Assembly (NCBI RefSeq): GCF_022701195.1
Contig: NZ_CP078089.1
Coordinates: 620,001 to 684,000 of the forward strand
Reading direction: 5' to 3'
DNA length: 64,000 nt
Source: Allobaculum mucilyticum
GTDB lineage: Bacteria > Bacillota_I > Bacilli_A > Erysipelotrichales > Erysipelotrichaceae
The translations under genes were made by a program, and so were the position numbers. Below are positions 50,887-58,743 of the stretch, piece after piece. The notes under the pieces were generated by a model, which saw nothing but the letters and a program-made list of their open reading frames with translations, did no database searches and was not told where the DNA came from. Numbering within the stretch: the first letter of the stretch is position 1; every line of letters starts with the position of its first letter.

Positions 50887-53169
50887 TCAGAAGGGCAGAT
50901 CGTCGTAATCGATCGTGTTTGACGCCTCTTCTGGGTCCCAAAACTCATCAAAAAGTTTTCTGTACTCTGTTTCAGTTTCTTTTTTTGGAATCAGAGTTTT
51001 GTAGAAATTTCCGGCTTTACGGTGCTTTGTCAGGTCCGAAAAAGTCCCATTGAGCTCTTCGCAGATCTGGTTTCGAAATTCTCTGGATGACTTGGGCCTT
51101 CTGCCGTTATCCGAACACCAGCGTGAGTAAATGCGATAGAGCGTTTGCGCAGAACACCATGTGTTCGTTGATCCGTCTCCCATCTCGCAGCACTCATGCA
51201 AAAACGACAGAACCGAGTTGTTATCAGAACGGTATTGTGCTCTCATCTCGGCCTGGCTTTTTGGCTCTGTGTACTTATAACCACGCTCGACTACTGATTT
51301 AGCCGCCTGAATGGCTTTATACATCACGCCCGATCTTTCTGCGTACAGCTTTTCGAGAAGCAGTGGATCTCGTTTTTCTTCGGGAATGATGTTGTGGCAC
51401 TGAAGACTGATGATACGGTCATATACCCAGGTACCGTCATCTCCTCCAAACTTGGGAATTCGGTTTCCGCAAAACCAGAGGACACCTTTGTAAATAAAGC
51501 TGAAGGCACTTTCTCCTTTGAACTCAGCATCGACCGGGTCTCCACCAGTTGTTTTCTTAAAAACGTTCAGTTCCGGGATGGCACTAAACTTCAGATCTGA
51601 CGAACCGCAGACCCGTTTTCCATACATCAAAGACGTGCCGAAACGCTTCTCAAGATCATCAAGGTCCTGACCGGTAGAGTTGTTACGCCCAACAAGCAGA
51701 TCGGCGAATTTCCGAATCTGAGATTTGCCGGTATTACCGTCTCCGATCAGAAAGAGAGCTTTTTTCATTCGGTATCCGGGAACATTCGAAAGCACGATGC
51801 CAAGAAACTCCATCAAAGTTGTTTTGCTCTCTTCATCATCGCCAAACATGTCTTGAAGATACTGGTCAAAAATCGGTGTTTCCTGCTTTTCGCCTGTCCA
51901 CTGACAGGGAATCTGGATTGTGGAGTACACGGCGGGTGAATGCGGGTAAAGAACCATTGTTGGAAGATGCAGCAGACCGTTTTCAAAGTTGATGAACTGC
52001 TCTTGGGCATCAAGCTGCTCGTGCGTAATAAAAGACGTTTCCATCATCAGCTGGTTGAAAGCCTCGTTAATCACCCGGGTACTCACAAGGTAAGGAACGT
52101 ATTTCATAATCAGCTCTTTAAGAAGACCTTTGAACATGTTGTCGTTATAGATCTGGTAGTGCCCATTTTCATAAACGAACATCTGTGCGTTTTCTTTGCC
52201 GGAGCTTTTGACCAGAAGATAGTGGTGCTTTTCCTTAAATGTCTGGGCGAGCTTAACAGGATCGATCTTCTCTCTGTCTTTATCGTCCAGGTAAACGAAC
52301 GGGCAATCCGTGGAATAACCCGGGTCATAGAATTTCCCATCCAGGATTTGTACCGATTTATAGATTGTGGTCGAAGAGTAATCCTCGCGATCCCACTTGG
52401 GGCGATAGAGGGCTGACGACCGAAAAGCTTTGTCAATCAGCAGCGGATCGTTGCCGATCCGAAAAGCCAGCATGCTGCAAAGCGCAGCGTCCGCTTCGGA
52501 ATGTGAGCTGTATCCCGACCAGTCTCCTTTGTCATAGAGCTTGATGAAATTCTCCCCATTCTTGAAACGGCGACAGTCGCAGATCATGTCAAAGAGCTCT
52601 TCATCATCGCCATGGACTTCAGGTACGTGTTTTCTTGTGACTTCCTGTTTGAGCATCTCGTGGCGCAGCGTAACCAGAAGCGATTGCGTGCAGTCCGCTA
52701 AGGGCAAATCTTTAAAGACATCATCAGTAAAACAGGCGAAGCGGCTGGTCAGTCCGCCGATATAAATCTCGAGGCCAAGCAGGCGGTTGTTGGTGTAGAA
52801 ACGGGAGGCAAGCTTTCCGTTTGCCTGGGGAATCTGGCTAAGATCGCATTTTCCATAGATGTGAAAGCCTTCTTTGCTCTGGGATCGTTCACAATAGCTA
52901 TCAAAGCGCTCGAAGAGGGTCTGGCAAAGCGGATCGTCCTCAGGACGATGATCGATGTCCAGGAAGAAGTAACCTTCCGGAATCACAAAGCCTACTCCGG
53001 TATAGCCTTTTTCCTCTTTGGCCTGCAGCGCTTCCTCATAGGTTACGTAGGTGTGACCGTGTTTACGGACATTCGCACTGGTCGGCGTTCCATGAGCGCT
53101 GATGGGCTTTTTCGTTCCTTTGGAAAGCGTCCAGCAGATCCAGATCTTTTGCTTCTTAAGATCTTCCAT
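50887..53169 (-). CDS. Primase-polymerase with SF3 helicase domain (P4/D5-type)
   Basis: 760 residues after GGAGGAAATGAGCG. The N-terminal PrimPol-like domain (1-150) has FFLDIDHRPEDD (Asp71, Asp73), SKEGFHIYGK (His103) and GLEIYIGGLTSRFACFT (Glu134). A D5-N-like linker follows, then the SF3 helicase with Walker A FLIGDGNTGKSQIRK (477-483), motif B and C region LWFCGNRIPKFGGDDGTWVY, and a C-terminal winged-helix-like end (NTWCSAQTLYRIYSRWCSDN). It primes and unwinds phage DNA. Overlaps the upstream gene by 14 bases. Confidence 0.92.
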   Translation of the reverse strand: MEDLKKQKIWICWTLSKGTKKPISAHGTPTSANVRKHGHTYVTYEEALQAKEEKGYTGVGFVIPEGYFFLDIDHRPEDDPLCQTLFERFDSYCERSQSKEGFHIYGKCDLSQIPQANGKLASRFYTNNRLLGLEIYIGGLTSRFACFTDDVFKDLPLADCTQSLLVTLRHEMLKQEVTRKHVPEVHGDDEELFDMICDCRRFKNGENFIKLYDKGDWSGYSSHSEADAALCSMLAFRIGNDPLLIDKAFRSSALYRPKWDREDYSSTTIYKSVQILDGKFYDPGYSTDCPFVYLDDKDREKIDPVKLAQTFKEKHHYLLVKSSGKENAQMFVYENGHYQIYNDNMFKGLLKELIMKYVPYLVSTRVINEAFNQLMMETSFITHEQLDAQEQFINFENGLLHLPTMVLYPHSPAVYSTIQIPCQWTGEKQETPIFDQYLQDMFGDDEESKTTLMEFLGIVLSNVPGYRMKKALFLIGDGNTGKSQIRKFADLLVGRNNSTGQDLDDLEKRFGTSLMYGKRVCGSSDLKFSAIPELNVFKKTTGGDPVDAEFKGESAFSFIYKGVLWFCGNRIPKFGGDDGTWVYDRIISLQCHNIIPEEKRDPLLLEKLYAERSGVMYKAIQAAKSVVERGYKYTEPKSQAEMRAQYRSDNNSVLSFLHECCEMGDGSTNTWCSAQTLYRIYSRWCSDNGRRPKSSREFRNQICEELNGTFSDLTKHRKAGNFYKTLIPKKETETEYRKLFDEFWDPEEASNTIDYDDLPF

Positions 53170-53632
53170 CGCTCATTTCCTCCATCGTTTTCCAGAGCAG
53201 CTCAAGATAGGAGCCCCTAAGCTCTTTGGCATATTCCGAATTGGTGTGGATCATCTTTTTGAGTCTGGACCGCGCTTCTCTAGGCGCTTTGTACCCGCTT
53301 GGCCAGTACAGCTCCTGTGCTCGCTCCTTGAGCGCTACAAGTCTGGAGTGATTGTTGAATCCCCGTTTAACGAGTTCCCCTACAAATTTTCCATAGAAGT
53401 CCAGAACTTCTTTGAGCCCATCTTTTGGGATGTCGTAGTAGTTCAGATATGGACCGCGTTCCTCGAACCACAGATAGACATCGCAGCGACCTTTTCCAGC
53501 GGTTCTGCTGACTTCGATGTCAAAGCCATTATGGAAATCGCGGTAGATTACGTACTCCAGATCAAAGAGCTTGATCTCGTAGTCGGGACCGAGCGAACGG
53601 CAGAGTTTGCGTTGTGTTGAAGTTGGTGTCAT
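53156..53632 (-). CDS. Phage protein of unknown function upstream of primase
   Basis: 158 residues after AAGGAGGAATAACA. RSLGPDYEIKLFDLEYVIYR, DFHNGFDIEVSRTAGKGRCD and VYLWFEERGPYLNYYDIPKD are distinctive but not a family I can name. The first ~70 residues look like a compact alpha/beta domain and the rest is basic and helical. It is coupled to the primase gene and conserved in both prophage copies, so a replication role is likely. Confidence 0.65.
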   Translation of the reverse strand: MTPTSTQRKLCRSLGPDYEIKLFDLEYVIYRDFHNGFDIEVSRTAGKGRCDVYLWFEERGPYLNYYDIPKDGLKEVLDFYGKFVGELVKRGFNNHSRLVALKERAQELYWPSGYKAPREARSRLKKMIHTNSEYAKELRGSYLELLWKTMEEMSDGRS

Positions 53633-53654
53633 TGTTATTCCTCCTTAATGACCG

Positions 53655-53690
53655 GCCTGCCTTATAGGCTTCCAAATACAGAAGGCAGGC
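53655..53690 (-). promoter_or_regulatory. Leader hairpin upstream of the replication operon
   Basis: GCCTGCCTT (53655-53663) pairs perfectly with AAGGCAGGC (53682-53690) around an 18-base loop, 20-60 bases before the 53632 start. It has no T-run and lies just before the ribosome site, so it could affect translation or RNA stability. Confidence 0.4.
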
Positions 53691-53757
53691 AATTTCGGCG
53701 GAAGCCTTTCTACCTCCCTAAGGTATAGGCGGTGTGATTCTGGCTTTTTGCGGGTCT

Positions 53758-53801
53758 GGAAAAAGAAAAATGGACTTTTTCTCAAAATCGAGAAAAAGTC
53801 C
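53758..53801 (-). terminator. Strong terminator after the S24-like gene
   Basis: GGACTTTTTCTC pairs with GAGAAAAAGTCC (53772-53801), followed on the minus strand by ATTTTTCTTTTT. It separates the S24-like immunity gene from the leftward replication operon, so the latter needs its own promoter or antitermination. Confidence 0.88.
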
Positions 53802-53809
53802 AAAGATGA

Positions 53810-54157
53810 TTATTGCGGAAGCTGCGCTTTTCCATAGAACTTCCCTATGCACTCCCAGTCTGCTGTCAATGGCTCGTCTGGAATATTGACATTTAACGAA
53901 CGCAGTATTCCGTTGCCCTTTTGCTTGATGAAAAATCTGTCGCCTTTCAGGTAAACGCCAAGCTGGCCAATTTCGATATCATTCTGTCTGGTGAACAGAA
54001 GAAAATCTCCTTTCTTGAAAAACGGCTCAAATTGCCAATCTTCGATCTTCAAAACGAATACATCGAGCTGTGACAGATTTCCGTCATCGACCACTTCCAA
54101 CATTTCGTATTTCATTTCATTAAGTTTCATGACTTCACTATAATAGACGCGTAACAT
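53810..54157 (-). CDS. S24/LexA-like domain protein without catalytic serine
   Basis: Up to 115 residues. LDVFVLKIEDWQFEPFFKKG followed by DFLLFTRQNDIEIGQLGVYL and KGDRFFIKQ follows the C-terminal fold of LexA/CI repressors (GDSMEP..GD..lv...IeiGelGvf...g..fiK). The serine position is occupied by Trp/Gln, and there is no DNA-binding domain. The first ATG (54157) lies inside the divergent promoter; MKLNEMKYEML (54130) would fit a transcript from TTGCGT-17-TATAGT. It probably modulates immunity by binding a partner instead of by cleavage. Confidence 0.62.
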   Translation of the reverse strand: MLRVYYSEVMKLNEMKYEMLEVVDDGNLSQLDVFVLKIEDWQFEPFFKKGDFLLFTRQNDIEIGQLGVYLKGDRFFIKQKGNGILRSLNVNIPDEPLTADWECIGKFYGKAQLPQ

Positions 54158-54163
54158 TTACGC
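54149..54163. promoter_or_regulatory. Operator palindrome in the divergent immunity promoter region
   Basis: GCGTAACATTTACGC is a perfect palindrome (6+3+6). On the minus strand it overlaps a promoter TTGCGT-17 bp-TATAGT. On the plus strand TTGCTT and GATAAT (15-bp spacing) precede the repressor, with a half-like CCGTAAG nearby. It is the likely binding site of the 54239 repressor and is duplicated exactly at 9263-9277. Confidence 0.72.
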
Positions 54164-54238
54164 AATATTGCTTAGCTGATGCGCACATGATAATCTATAT
54201 CCGTAAGCCAACAGATAACGATTTAGAGGAGAAACAAT

Positions 54239-54610
54239 ATGACTTTTGGAGAATTATTGAAAGAGTTACGGCTTAAGCACAATCTTTCCATCAGAGAGGC
54301 CGCCAGGAAGGCAGGCATTTCTGCGCCCTACTTCAGCGATATGGAGCGCGGACGAAAATCCGCCCCTTCCAGAGAAGTGTTGATGAAGATTGTGGATGTC
54401 CTTGGACTGGATAAAGACGAAGCAGAACAACTGTATGATTGCGCAGGCAAGGCCCAAAATACCATCCCCTATGATCTGCCAGAATACATCATGGACAGGG
54501 ACTATGTGGCAGCCGCTCTTCGTACCGCGAAAGACCTCAATGCAGGAAAAGAACAATGGGAAAAATTTGTAGAGGAGCTTTATGCCAATGAAAAAAGCAA
54601 ACATTCCTGA
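54239..54610 (+). CDS. XRE-family phage repressor
   Basis: 123 residues after GAGGAGAAACAAT. The N-terminal helix-turn-helix is LKELRLKHNLSIREAARKAG followed by ISAPYFSDMERGRKSAPSRE. The C-terminal half lacks a LexA-type protease domain, fitting the type of repressor inactivated by an ImmA metalloprotease, which the next gene encodes (28-base overlap). It should maintain lysogeny by binding the palindrome upstream. Confidence 0.9.
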   Translation: MTFGELLKELRLKHNLSIREAARKAGISAPYFSDMERGRKSAPSREVLMKIVDVLGLDKDEAEQLYDCAGKAQNTIPYDLPEYIMDRDYVAAALRTAKDLNAGKEQWEKFVEELYANEKSKHS

Positions 54611-55334
54611 TCTGCCAAAACTCAAGAATGGATTGCCAGATCTGACAAACAAGGAAATCGAACTGCTGGCTGACCAGATGGCAATTGAGTTTTGTCCGGA
54701 TATAGTCGATAATCCGCAGCCCCTGGATGTGGATTTGTTCATCGAATTTCTAGGATTCACTTTGGACTACCGTTATCTGTCTCATTGCCAGTGTTATCTG
54801 GGCGTGACGGTTTTCAGGAAGATGAAATTTCCAACTTTCAACATGAGCACCTTCAAGCCTGAGCTGACCTGTGTGCCTGCCAACACCATCATCATCGATG
54901 AGGGGTTGTATCAGCAAATGGAGACAGACGGTCATGAGGGAAGATATCGTTTTACGGAAGCGCACGAGTGCGGTCATGCGATTATGCATCCTGACTTCTA
55001 TGCCAGGCAGGCCAAGTCCATTCAAGCCGCCCAACACTCCCTTGCAGCCTACCACTCAGGAGAATGCCAGTCTGCCCTGCCGGTATTGAGCGATTCTGAC
55101 CTGGCGGAAAGACAGGCCAACCACTTTGCTTCCTGTCTGCTCATGCCGCGCAGTTCGATTCTCAACCTGCTGGAGAGACTGGTTAATCCAATGTACTGGG
55201 AAGATATCGACATCATCCAGCTTGTTAAAGAAACATACAACGTATCGTGGCCATCCGCCTTCTACCGACTGAAGCAGCTTGGATGGCTCACAACAGAAAT
55301 GGAGGAGTTTGATTGGGATGCACTGACAACATGA
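54582..55334 (+). CDS. ImmA/IrrE-family metalloprotease (anti-repressor)
   Basis: 250 residues after GAGGAGCTTT. Zinc protease motif FTEAHECGHAIMHPDFYARQ (His128, Glu129, His132). Later LAERQANHFASCLLMPRSSI supplies the downstream Glu/Asn motif of the family, and a C-terminal winged-helix-like part ends VSWPSAFYRLKQLGWL. By analogy with ImmA of ICEBs1 it cleaves the overlapping repressor on induction. Confidence 0.92.
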   Translation: MPMKKANIPDLPKLKNGLPDLTNKEIELLADQMAIEFCPDIVDNPQPLDVDLFIEFLGFTLDYRYLSHCQCYLGVTVFRKMKFPTFNMSTFKPELTCVPANTIIIDEGLYQQMETDGHEGRYRFTEAHECGHAIMHPDFYARQAKSIQAAQHSLAAYHSGECQSALPVLSDSDLAERQANHFASCLLMPRSSILNLLERLVNPMYWEDIDIIQLVKETYNVSWPSAFYRLKQLGWLTTEMEEFDWDALTT

Positions 55335-55363
55335 ACTCCTTTTCTATTTTTGAGAGATGTAAT

Positions 55364-55388
55364 CCGTTAGCTAACGGTTATGCATAAC
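55364..55388. promoter_or_regulatory. Two adjoining palindromes before the rightward early genes
   Basis: CCGTTAGCTAACGG (55364-55377) and GTTATGCATAAC (55377-55388) share one base, and TATAGA follows at 55391 as a possible -10. They lie 35-50 bases ahead of the small gene at 55412. The core TATGCATA also occurs in the late promoter at 48562 and 48592. This is a candidate operator for the rightward replication transcript. Confidence 0.55.
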
Positions 55389-55411
55389 TATAGAGAAAGC
55401 CGAGGAAAGAA

Positions 55412-55552
55412 ATGACGCCATTCAAGAATTCAAATGGGAAACGAGTATGTGATGTGAGCAAAGACCAGAAGGAGGTAGTCATCAAGAACAAGGACTGTGT
55501 CACTACCATCAAAGCGGAAGGCAACGCCAAGCTGATCATCAAAAATTCATAA
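55412..55552 (+). CDS. Small phage protein (46 residues)
   Basis: It begins MTPFKNSNGKRVCDVSKDQK and continues EVVIKNKDCVTTIKAEGNAK. The start follows GAGGAAAGA. The alternating beta-rich pattern is common for tiny phage early proteins; no family name is certain. Confidence 0.6.
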   Translation: MTPFKNSNGKRVCDVSKDQKEVVIKNKDCVTTIKAEGNAKLIIKNS

Positions 55553-55692
55553 TCCACCAGAGCGCCAGACGACAGAGTGGAACCGATGCACAGAAGAAAT
55601 TCTGGGCAGGGTTCAACTTTGTCGTCTTTTTTCGTTCTGATACCGAACTTTTGGTGGCTCAGCATTGCCTGGAATAGCGAGGAGGTGAAGAC

Positions 55693-55839
55693 ATGAGAGA
55701 GTTGCGAACACCATCCGGCAGGCTAGCCGGGAAATACGGATTCAATGAAGGACGTATGATCCTCGAAATCCGTTTCAAGAAAGACCACGGAGTCCGTATT
55801 CGAATCGGACTCGACGGAATCACTGCCGAAGACATTTAA
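55693..55839 (+). CDS. Small basic phage protein (48 residues)
   Basis: The product begins MRELRTPSGRLAGKYGFNEG and continues RMILEIRFKKDHGVRIRIGL. A strong ribosome site GGAGGTGAAGAC fixes the start. No family recognised; a terminator follows at 55874. Confidence 0.62.
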   Translation: MRELRTPSGRLAGKYGFNEGRMILEIRFKKDHGVRIRIGLDGITAEDI

Positions 55840-55873
55840 AAACTGAATATCGAAGTCCTCAGAGCTGCTTGAT

Positions 55874-55925
55874 GGCCAGAAGGAAATTCCTGTTTTACCA
55901 GGAGTTTTCTTCCGGCCTTTTTTTG
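55874..55925 (+). terminator. Terminator between lysogeny and replication operons
   Basis: GGCCAGAAGGAAA pairs with TTTTCTTCCGGCC (imperfect) and is followed by TTTTTTT. It stops transcripts from the repressor/ImmA side before the sigma-like gene at 55987. Confidence 0.85.
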
Positions 55926-55986
55926 TACCTCTAAGGCCGATTTTCCACCTCGTCTCTGAGGATTTCCAACCCCAAGGAGACGAAAA

Positions 55987-56484
55987 ATGAAAATCGACGC
56001 AACGAACGGAACCAGCTATACCTACTACTTTGCTGATGGCAGCAAATGCATTCTCAAAGCCGGAGTGGATGAAGTCACAGAGGAAATGATCTGCGCACTG
56101 AAACGAGCGGACAACCGCGAATATGATCGCAATCTCAAGAACTGGGGACCAGAACCGACAAAAGAACAAAAAGAGCAGTGGAGACAAAAGCATCCCGATG
56201 AGGACTACCCGCGTCTGTGGAATGCATCTCTGGACTACGGCGGAAACGGTGATGAAATCGAAAAATCGCTCTATCGACTGATGAGAGAATCCGCGCCTTC
56301 AGACGAATACGCCCGTCTGTATGAGGCCATTGAGCTTCTCCCGCCAAAGCAAAAGCAGCTGATTGAACTGATTCTGGAAGGCTACAGCCAATCGGAAATT
56401 GCAAGAATGCAGAGTCTTTCAACCTCTACGGTTCGTGACCAGTTCAACGGGGCGAAGAAAAATATCAAGAAAAATTTCGACTGA
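55987..56484 (+). CDS. Sigma-70 region 4-like phage regulator
   Basis: 165 residues after AAGGAGACGAAAA. The N-terminal part is DGSKCILKAGVDEVTEEMIC and the middle is acidic and basic. The C-terminal helix-turn-helix ELLPPKQKQLIELILEGYSQ followed by SEIARMQSLSTSTVRDQFNG is the sigma region 4 fold. It probably controls the rightward replication genes that follow. Confidence 0.78.
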   Translation: MKIDATNGTSYTYYFADGSKCILKAGVDEVTEEMICALKRADNREYDRNLKNWGPEPTKEQKEQWRQKHPDEDYPRLWNASLDYGGNGDEIEKSLYRLMRESAPSDEYARLYEAIELLPPKQKQLIELILEGYSQSEIARMQSLSTSTVRDQFNGAKKNIKKNFD

Positions 56485-56534
56485 CCCGCAAAATTGCCGA
56501 TCCGCAACGCCTATACCATGAGGAGGTTATAACA

Positions 56535-56735
56535 ATGAAACTCAAACACAGAGTCAACATCACCGTCAGCGACAATGACGGAAACAGTCAGCCGATTCTC
56601 CAAGCTGCAGACCGCTGGATCCCGCGCTGGCTTGCCCGGATGCTTTTCGGAAACTATCAGCAGATGTATCTGATCACACCTGGCAAAAGCATCGAAGATA
56701 TCCAGATCAAGGAGGTACTTCATGAAAATGAGTGA
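56535..56735 (+). CDS. Small phage early protein
   Basis: 66 residues, MKLKHRVNITVSDNDGNSQP, then WIPRWLARMLFGNYQQMYLI and a charged tail, after AGGAGGTTATAACA. Function unknown. Overlaps the next gene by 14 bases in the same operon. Confidence 0.65.
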   Translation: MKLKHRVNITVSDNDGNSQPILQAADRWIPRWLARMLFGNYQQMYLITPGKSIEDIQIKEVLHENE

Positions 56736-57015
56736 ACTCGATCTGCTGCTGGGCGAATTCGAACAGGCTGCATGCCACGTCCAGGAGCTGGCCAAAGAAA
56801 TCCGATCGTTCTTCACAACCAAGGAAGAACCCGCAGCAGAAGAAGAAAAGCCGATCAGCTTCACAGAGCTTCGAGCTTTGTGTGCCAACAAGTCCAGAGC
56901 AGGCCATACAGAAGCGATCAAGGCAATGATCCTGGATACAGGAGCACACAAACTCTCAGAAGTCGAACCAAACCGATATCGCGAGCTGTATAAGCGCGTG
57001 GAGGCACTTCGATGA
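56722..57015 (+). CDS. Small helical phage protein preceding DUF2800
   Basis: 97 residues after AAGGAGGTACTTC. An N-terminal coiled coil (LLLGEFEQAACHVQELAKEI) is followed by a SAP/rrp5-like C-terminal motif (TELRALCANKSRAGHTEAIK, AMILDTGAHKLSEVEPNRYR). Proteins of this layout regularly precede DUF2800 genes. A DNA-end or nuclease-partner role is possible. Confidence 0.7.
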   Translation: MKMSELDLLLGEFEQAACHVQELAKEIRSFFTTKEEPAAEEEKPISFTELRALCANKSRAGHTEAIKAMILDTGAHKLSEVEPNRYRELYKRVEALR

Positions 57016-58136
57016 GCAGCCATGCTATCCTCTCCGCCTCTTCCGCTTACAGGTGGCTTGCCTGCCCACCATCAGCGCTCAAGAACGCGGAGGTAGAAGA
57101 CAAGCCCAGTGAATTTGCTCTTCAGGGAACCGATGCACACAGCCTGTGTGAATACAAGCTCAAACATGCTCTGGGAATGGAGGCAACAGACCCAACCGGA
57201 AACCTTGAGTATTACGACCAGGAAATGGAAGAGTGCTCAGACGCCTATGTGGGATTCGTTCTCGAGCAGAAAGCAGAAGCGGAAAAGACCTGCAAAGATC
57301 CACTGGTTTTAGTCGAGCAGAAACTCGATTTCAGTAGGTTCGTTCCTGGTGGATTTGGCACCGGAGATTGCCTGATCATCGCGGATGGCCAGCTTCAGGT
57401 TATCGACTTCAAGTACGGCACAGGAGTACAGGTCGAGGCCGAGAACAATCCGCAGATGATGTGCTATGCCCTTGGAGCCATGCTGCTCTACGACGGCATC
57501 TATGACATCGACTCGGTGAAGATGACCATCTTCCAACCCAGGAAAGACCATGTATCTTCCGCGATCATCAGCAAGGATGATCTGTACTCCTGGGCGGTTG
57601 ATGTTCTTCACCCCATCGCAGAAATCGCTGCTAAAGGCGAAGGAGATTTCAAGGCTGGCGACCACTGCCGCTTCTGCAAAATCAAAGCCGCCTGCCGCAA
57701 ACGGGCGGAATACAACCTGGAACTGGCCAAATACGATTTCAAGCCAGCAGATGAACTGGATGAAGTCGAGATCGCTGCGATTCTCGAAAGAGCAGACGGC
57801 TTTGCGGCATGGCTGGCGGATCTGAAAGATTATGCGCTTAGTCAGGCTCTGAAAGGCCAGAAATACGAAGGCTTCAAACTGGTTGCTGGCAGATCTGTCC
57901 GTAAGTACAAGGACGAAGCAGCTGTCGCACAAACCGTAGAACAAGCAGGGTTTGACCCTTGGGCGAAGAAGTTACTCGGAGTCACCGAGATGACCAAATT
58001 ACTCGGAAAGGACAGATTCAAAGAGCTGCTCTCCGATTTCATCATCAAGCCGGAGGGCAAACCAACCCTGGTTGCTGCCAGTGACAAACGAAAAGAACTG
58101 AACATCGCATCAAGCGATTTTGAAGGAGAAGAATAA
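57012..58136 (+). CDS. DUF2800 protein (Cas4/RecB-like PD-(D/E)XK nuclease)
   Basis: 374 residues. Near the start SSAYRWLACPPSALKNAEVE supplies the first Cys; the nuclease core is LIIADGQLQVIDFKYGTGVQ (D and DFK). The downstream GDHCRFCKIKAACRKRAEYN completes a Cas4-like iron-sulfur or zinc site. It probably resects DNA ends for recombination-dependent replication, with the DUF2815 protein as partner. Overlaps the preceding gene by 4 bases. Confidence 0.9.
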   Translation: MSSHAILSASSAYRWLACPPSALKNAEVEDKPSEFALQGTDAHSLCEYKLKHALGMEATDPTGNLEYYDQEMEECSDAYVGFVLEQKAEAEKTCKDPLVLVEQKLDFSRFVPGGFGTGDCLIIADGQLQVIDFKYGTGVQVEAENNPQMMCYALGAMLLYDGIYDIDSVKMTIFQPRKDHVSSAIISKDDLYSWAVDVLHPIAEIAAKGEGDFKAGDHCRFCKIKAACRKRAEYNLELAKYDFKPADELDEVEIAAILERADGFAAWLADLKDYALSQALKGQKYEGFKLVAGRSVRKYKDEAAVAQTVEQAGFDPWAKKLLGVTEMTKLLGKDRFKELLSDFIIKPEGKPTLVAASDKRKELNIASSDFEGEE

Positions 58137-58138
58137 CT

Positions 58139-58690
58139 ATGACAAAAGTAATCACCGGACCTAAGACACGTTGGAGTTATGCCAACGTCTGGACACCCAA
58201 GAGCATCCAGGGATCGACACCGAAGTATAGTGTCAGCCTGATCATTCCGAAATCGGATACCAAAACGGTCAACAAGATCAAAGCGGCTATCAAGGAAGCC
58301 TATGAGGAAGGACTCTCCAAACTCAAAGGAAACGCGAAAGTCGCCCCTGCCCTGTCTGTGATCAAGACTCCGCTGCGTGATGGAGACCTCGAACGTGCAG
58401 GTGATCCAGCCTATGCTGGCGCATACTTCATCAATGCCAATGCCACCCAGGCACCAGGCATCGTAGACAAGAACCGAGAAGATATCATCGATCACTCCGA
58501 GGTCTACTCAGGCGTATATGGCAGAGCGAGTATCACCTTCTACGCATTCAACAGCAACGGAAACAAGGGTATCGCCTGTGGCCTGAACAACCTGCAGAAG
58601 ATTGCAGATGGAGAACCACTCGGTGGTCATGTCAAAGCGGCAGTTGATTTTGCAGACTGCGACGATGACGACGACGATTTTCTGGATTAA
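58139..58690 (+). CDS. DUF2815 protein (single-stranded DNA-binding-like)
   Basis: 183 residues. TRWSYANVWTPKSIQGSTPK, YSVSLIIPKSDTKTVNKIKA, GAYFINANATQAPGIVDKNR, YSGVYGRASITFYAFNSNGN and an acidic tail (DCDDDDDDF) are the family hallmarks. The acidic C-terminus is like that of SSB proteins. It is always found with DUF2800 and a family A polymerase in this phage type. The start lies two bases after the DUF2800 stop. Confidence 0.9.
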   Translation: MTKVITGPKTRWSYANVWTPKSIQGSTPKYSVSLIIPKSDTKTVNKIKAAIKEAYEEGLSKLKGNAKVAPALSVIKTPLRDGDLERAGDPAYAGAYFINANATQAPGIVDKNREDIIDHSEVYSGVYGRASITFYAFNSNGNKGIACGLNNLQKIADGEPLGGHVKAAVDFADCDDDDDDFLD

Positions 58691-58699
58691 GAAACGTGC

Positions 58700-58732
58700 A
58701 GCAGGCGGAGTGAATTCTCCGTCTGCTTTTTT
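58700..58732 (+). terminator. Terminator between DUF2815 and DNA polymerase genes
   Basis: AGCAGGCGGAG pairs with CTCCGTCTGCT (one G-T) around a 6-base loop, followed by TTTTTT. Strong stem and T-run inside an otherwise continuous operon. It should lower polymerase expression relative to DUF2815. Confidence 0.88.
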
Positions 58733-58743
58733 GGAGGATGAAT

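Larger units (their letters stand above)
47604..54316. repeat. Direct repeat copy B of the phage early region (intact)
   Basis: Same gene order and orientation as 729-9430, without IS1182, with all long reading frames open. Differences from copy A are mainly one-base homopolymer lengths, some substitutions around 52620-53060, and a replaced block at about 48551-49009 that holds the late regulator and its probable target site. Confidence 0.93.
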
